Translations under genes and position numbers: made by a program
Shown: positions 60,201 through 64,000 of the stretch, piece after piece
How positions within the stretch are numbered: position 1 is the stretch's first letter
Layout: every line of letters begins with the position of its first letter
Origin: Vitellaria paradoxa
Lineage: Eukaryota; Streptophyta; Magnoliopsida; Ericales; Sapotaceae
Assembly (NCBI GenBank): GCA_019916065.1
Contig: CM034240.1
Span: 39,520,561-39,584,560, forward strand
Reading direction: 5' to 3'
DNA: 64,000 bases
Notes under the pieces: model-generated
Seen by the model: the letters and a program-made list of their open reading frames with translations, nothing else
The model's database searches: none
Told to the model about the DNA's origin: nothing

Positions 60201-63200
60201 ATATACCGAGAGAATTGGATGCTGGTGGTTAACTGACCACACAGCAGCAACGACTTTATTCTCCTCCTTTGTTGTGGGATTTTTTTGGGCTGCCACGTGA
60301 TTCCTTTTGTTTCTCTCTTTCAGATTTTTAGCGTTTATCATGTTGCATTTCACATTGATTGTTTTCGGATCTATAATTGTGCCAGGCAAGCATTCTATTC
60401 AAGAAACTATGCTTGAAGTTGGATGCGTTATCACATTTCCACTTCACTCCAAAGCCGGTATGTTCTCACTTTTTGTGATAGGATTCTCACTTAAAGGCTG
60501 TACTAATGTTTGTGGCCACTTATCTATGATGGGTCTGCTTTGACAGGTAGTGGAAGATATGTCCATACAAACGAATGTCCCTGCTCTGGCAATGGAAGAG
60601 GTAATCTAGTCTTGCATTTTCTTTTAGAATTTCACGAGCCACATGCTTTTAATCTGGTTTCCTTGGGTAGATTGCACCTGTGGCAGTATCAGATGCAGCT
60701 ATGCTGGCTCCTGAGGAAGTATTTGCTGGCAAAGGAGATATTAAAGAAGAGACAGAGCTAACACAAGCAGAGAGGAAGAGGAGGAGAACCAACAAAAAAA
60801 GGAAATTTAAAGGTAAGATTACTCAACCATTCCAGAAAAAGCTGGTAACACTTTACAATTTGCCCTATGATGTTATTTAGGTAGGCTTACTCAACCATTT
60901 TAGAGAAAGTCGATATCACTTTGCACTTTGCTATTTGATGTATTTACTATTATGCTCGATCCTTTCATGCAACTTAAGCGTAAGATTTTAGTATAGTAAA
61001 TTGTAAACCAAGCCAGGTTGGCTTCCATTTGGTTGGTAGGGAAGTTCCCTGATTAAGAATTATGAATAAGTGTCCTTTGTTTTGGTAAAAAATTAAAAAC
61101 AATCATTGCCTTGTTCAGTGGTCAAAACACATAGTTAATTTTGCCTGTTCCATTTTGTGTGTGGTGAAAATTCTTGAATCTTCGTGTGCTATGTTGGATA
61201 CTTTGATTATTTTTCCTGTAACTTTTTGAAATATTCTACAATTATAGGCTTACATCTCTCCCTGTGGACTACATCTAAGTTGCTTTCTTGAACACTTATT
61301 AATTGATATCCCCTTTTTTTGGTACTAGCTCATCTTTTTGTTATGCCTTCTTATGCAAAACCAACTATTAGGGTGCAACTTGGTCAGGCTGAGTCGGGTT
61401 AGAGGTTTGCCCAAAGCTTGGTCTGAACTCGGGGTGGTACATTTGAGCCTAAGCTCTAACTTTTTTGGGGTTTGGTCGGATTTCATGTCTGTTAGGATGT
61501 TATTATTTTGTCTTCGGTTGGGTTGAGCTATGGTTAATCTGAGTTGGGTTTAACAAGTGCATTTTCTATTAATAATAACTGTAAAATCTAAAAGTGGACT
61601 CGAAAGAAATATTCCATTCCAAACAAATCAAATGACACATTTGGTGGCTAGGGTTCAATTGTAGAGAACAAGTTAGTAATATATACATAGCGTAGGTACC
61701 CCTAAGCGCTCTTCATGTGGCATGATTTCCACCGCCCATGTGTTGACTTTGTGAGGCGATACCTAGCATGTCTTCGACCCTCCTCGTTGACTCAAAACTA
61801 GAACACAGCATGCTTCGCCTAACCGAGTAACTCGCCACGACAACGATTTCCTCCAATGAGCACCTCTGCCAGATAGGTGCTCCTTTGAGCAATGACTCTT
61901 TCAAACGGGCTCCTGCCTGCATGGGAAATCTTACCTCTTATAAAACAACCCAATTTTAGAAGACCCTGTCAACATATTTGCTCAGGACCACTAATGAGGC
62001 TAGTGGAATGGAGGCATATACAAGGGCTTGCTGAACTGACGAATCCTTCATCTCAGGGGAACTGGACCTCGGCCAGCTTAGAGAGAGAGAGGCCTACTTG
62101 AGCGTTAAATGTACCCACCACCAAGTTTTTAATGCCCACAACACACTTGTAAAAGAGACATGCGTCCCACTTCCGTTAGCTAACTAATCGGTCAATAAGA
62201 ATTTCAGACTGGCAGGGGCCTCATCAGAGCCGTCTTGACATCTCTGACCTTCCCAAACATCTCCCAAGTTGTGTACCCTCTTGGCATCTGAATCACTGAC
62301 TTACCCTTGACTCACCCTAACAACCCGAGATAACCATTATAAATACCTTTGATTCATCTCATTTACTCCACGACATTCAATGTTTACCAACCCCTAGAGT
62401 TTCTCTCTTTTGAATACACACTCTCTCTTAGCTGTCTTGTTCCTCCTCTCATTCCTTGGGTGACTCACCAAGTATTTGAAGTTGTATTCTACTTCCCAGC
62501 GTGAGGTGCTCACGCTACATCAATCCACGGGCCCCTCAACCATATCCGACAATCATCAATACACAGTATAAATGGATGATGCAATGAATGCTCTGGTCAT
62601 AACAAATATAGCTATAGTATTATCATTTCCTAGTTAAAATTTGATCTTTTATATTTTATATGTGAAATATATAATACGCAAATCATACATAGGATCGAGT
62701 TTTAGAACATTAAGCCCACACTTGGCTCAGATTGAGGTTGGGCTTTCATTTCTCAACTTGGCTCTGACCAACCCATAAAAAAATGTTGCCCAAACTCAAA
62801 AATTTTGGGCTGTGTTCGACTAATCCCTCTCCCCCTTGTTTCTCTTTTTTCCCTATTCACTCTATCAATAACCGAGCCGGATCTAGTGTATCATAAGGGA
62901 TTTGCCTTTTCTATTGATCATCTGCTTCTCACGTTCCGTGAATAGCCGGGACAATGATGAATATCCAGAAAGGCATTTCGGGAATCGGTCTGATTCTATC
63001 TCTGTTCAGCCCCAGGGTCCAGCTTGTCTAGGTTGCATCCCTACGATCTATGCACCTTTAGATTCTTGCCTTTTCCTTCAACCAGTTTGTTAGACGATTG
63101 GTTGAAAAATTTATTGATTTAACCAACCAGGTTCCCCGACGCTTCATGATTAGTTGAAGCCTTGGAAGGGTTGAAAGGCAATGATGTCAAATTCTTATAG

Positions 63201-63946
63201 GTGTTGCTTGACACAAATATAATTATGATTGGTATTGAGGCTTGCAAATTGATTTTAACAATAATTCTGCTGTTAGACAAGTGGCTGTAAATGCGGGATA
63301 GAACTAGCTAGGCTTATCTATCTCGTAGTCTCACGGAAAAGCACCGAGCATGGGGGTGTGTTTTTCGTTGTGAGCAAATGCTACAGAAACAGTTAGCTTG
63401 TACCTAAAAAATTTGTATGGCAAGTAATCGTACCCCCTTCAATCCAATTAACTTTTTAAGTATCCTACTTCTGATTGGGAGAAAGGTGAATAAGTAATAC
63501 CATAAAATAATATATTATATGAGATTATATATTACATGAGATTAATATTTGGGGTTGTGATTATTTTTGTGGTGTTTGGTTGGTTGGATAATTGGGCACC
63601 ATGGACATGCTGTTCCAATTCCTTATTTTTATGCCCGAAACAAACACAATAACGTGTCAATGAGTTCAATTCAATTTGCTAGTTCTAGTCCTTGCTATAC
63701 TAACATTTTTCTTGATTTGATATTTCGGGTAGGGGGGCCTGTGGTACTGCTGACCGCACCGGTGGTACCATAGGAACTCCCACCCCAATATTTCTTCCAC
63801 CTTTCTCTTACATCCATTAATTTTTTTTCACCGACATGATTACAGCTGAAGAAATGGAAAGGAGAGCCGCGAAGAAGGCACGAGAAAGTGCATTGCAAAA
63901 TCACACGGATGGTGACAACCTAACCCCATTGATTAGTTCTTCTTAG
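54246..63946 (+). CDS. MPP10: U3 small nucleolar ribonucleoprotein protein MPP10
   Basis: Twelve exons: 54246-54992, 55136-55200, 56966-57080, 57234-57341, 57450-57587, 59448-59516, 59636-59677, 59874-59942, 60386-60457, 60547-60600, 60671-60812 and 63846-63946. All introns are GT/AG and phases agree, giving 573 residues. MPP10 is part of the U3 snoRNP/small-subunit processome in the nucleolus, with IMP3 and IMP4, and is needed for early pre-18S rRNA cleavage. Family marks are the long acidic tract (about 130-249), [42 protein letters not shown], the [21 protein letters not shown] block, and APEEVF followed by a basic [14 protein letters not shown] run. The end is uncertain: the TAG at 63944 gives a short C-terminus, but a donor at 63912 and an acceptor (tgaattacag) just before 63995 are in phase and would carry the gene past the window. 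Confidence 0.93.
54660..54800 (+). repeat. GAA/GAG-rich coding repeat
   Basis: Within MPP10 exon 1. A nearly uninterrupted purine-only stretch of gaa/gag triplets, with a pure (GAA)n-like core at about 54755-54791, encodes a run of more than 20 acidic residues. Acidic segments are normal for MPP10, but the repetitive codon choice suggests slippage-driven length change. The opposite strand's long Ser-rich frame is a by-product. Confidence 0.8.
55505..55660 (-). mobile_element. tRNA-derived SINE in MPP10 intron 2
   Basis: Minus-strand sequence includes a B box (gaggtcatgggttcaat), then aacagtatatccaatta, actggggtaagagtgcatac and cccctccccacacccttt. This order resembles the widespread Au/TS-like plant SINE type (GGTTCGAA, then GGGTAAGGCTGC). 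The ends are diverged and no target duplication was seen. Confidence 0.6.
59247..59303 (-). mobile_element. Micro-insertion M5 with poly(T) and target duplication
   Basis: A 29-bp insert at 59261-59289 (T-rich run then ggtaatta) lies between perfect 14-bp copies of gtgattcttagttt (59247-59260 and 59290-59303), in MPP10 intron 5. Read on the minus strand the insert is taattacc followed by poly(A), like M4. Confidence 0.6.
61371..62830. repeat. Transposon-derived segment in MPP10 intron 11
   Basis: The outer parts (61371-61560 and about 62690-62830) are rich in opposed ggttgggt/aaccca-like motifs, suggesting inverted ends of a hAT-like element starting near gggtgcaacttggtcagg. The middle (about 61670-62560) is GC-richer, with a TATA-like cattataaatacc at 62334-62346 and leader-like CT-rich sequence after it, the layout of a retrotransposon LTR. 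Together these make most of this 3.0-kb intron. Boundaries are not fixed. Confidence 0.4.
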
Positions 63947-64000
63947 ACTAAATCAGATATCAGCAATACCTTATGTTGTTTCATGAATTACAGGCAAGGG

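Noticed and set aside
1..64000. A new multi-gene biological system or gene cluster
   Set aside because: The four genes belong to unrelated housekeeping or membrane families, and the rest is transposon-derived. No gene neighbourhood suggests a joint pathway.

Overview
This is nuclear DNA of a flowering plant, most likely a woody eudicot (an inference from gene style and repeat content; no species marker was seen). The support is intron-rich genes whose exons join in phase at GT/AG sites, AT-rich introns and spacers, and very dense small transposons. Four protein genes could be rebuilt exon by exon.

Region 1 (1-5380, + strand) is the 3' part of a gene for a UVR-motif plus ApaG-domain protein. 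One 3.4-kb intron carries a hAT-type element with a perfect 8-bp target duplication. Region 2 (5381-16190) has no gene I can support. It holds MITEs, a degenerate tandem array, SINE-like pieces and two tiny poly(A) insertions. Region 3 (16191-18512, + strand) is a complete eight-exon gene for a multi-pass membrane protein of the plant Rolling-stone-like family. Region 4 (18513-23547) is a repeat-filled spacer between convergent genes, with two copies of a hairpin MITE.

Region 5 (23548-34605, - strand) is a complete five-coding-exon gene for a PX-domain protein with a C-terminal cysteine-rich Rubicon-homology (DUF4206-type) region. Its last intron is 5.4 kb and is a stack of nested transposons: Harbinger/Tourist ends with a TTA duplication enclose a LINE, which is split by a 1.2-kb hAT-type element and by a second truncated LINE. 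The hAT element contains about 600 bp of nearly pure alternating purine-pyrimidine DNA.

Region 6 (about 35200-54080) is a 19-kb gene desert. It contains a decayed Harbinger transposase, a decayed retrotransposon-like coding fragment, SINEs, tandem duplications and many copies of about five MITE families, some nested. Region 7 (54246 to near the right edge, + strand) is the U3 snoRNP protein gene MPP10. A telo-box and a site II motif lie just upstream, as is common for plant ribosome-biogenesis genes. Its true 3' end may lie beyond the window.

The four genes have unrelated roles (putative plastid/mitochondrial or adaptor protein, membrane protein, phosphoinositide/endomembrane protein, pre-rRNA processing) and do not form a functional cluster. 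I found no new multi-gene system. The most unusual features are the nested intron with its Z-DNA-prone tract, and five poly(A)-tailed insertions of about 18-29 bp flanked by 14-17-bp target duplications, several sharing a TTACC(C)-poly(A) end.
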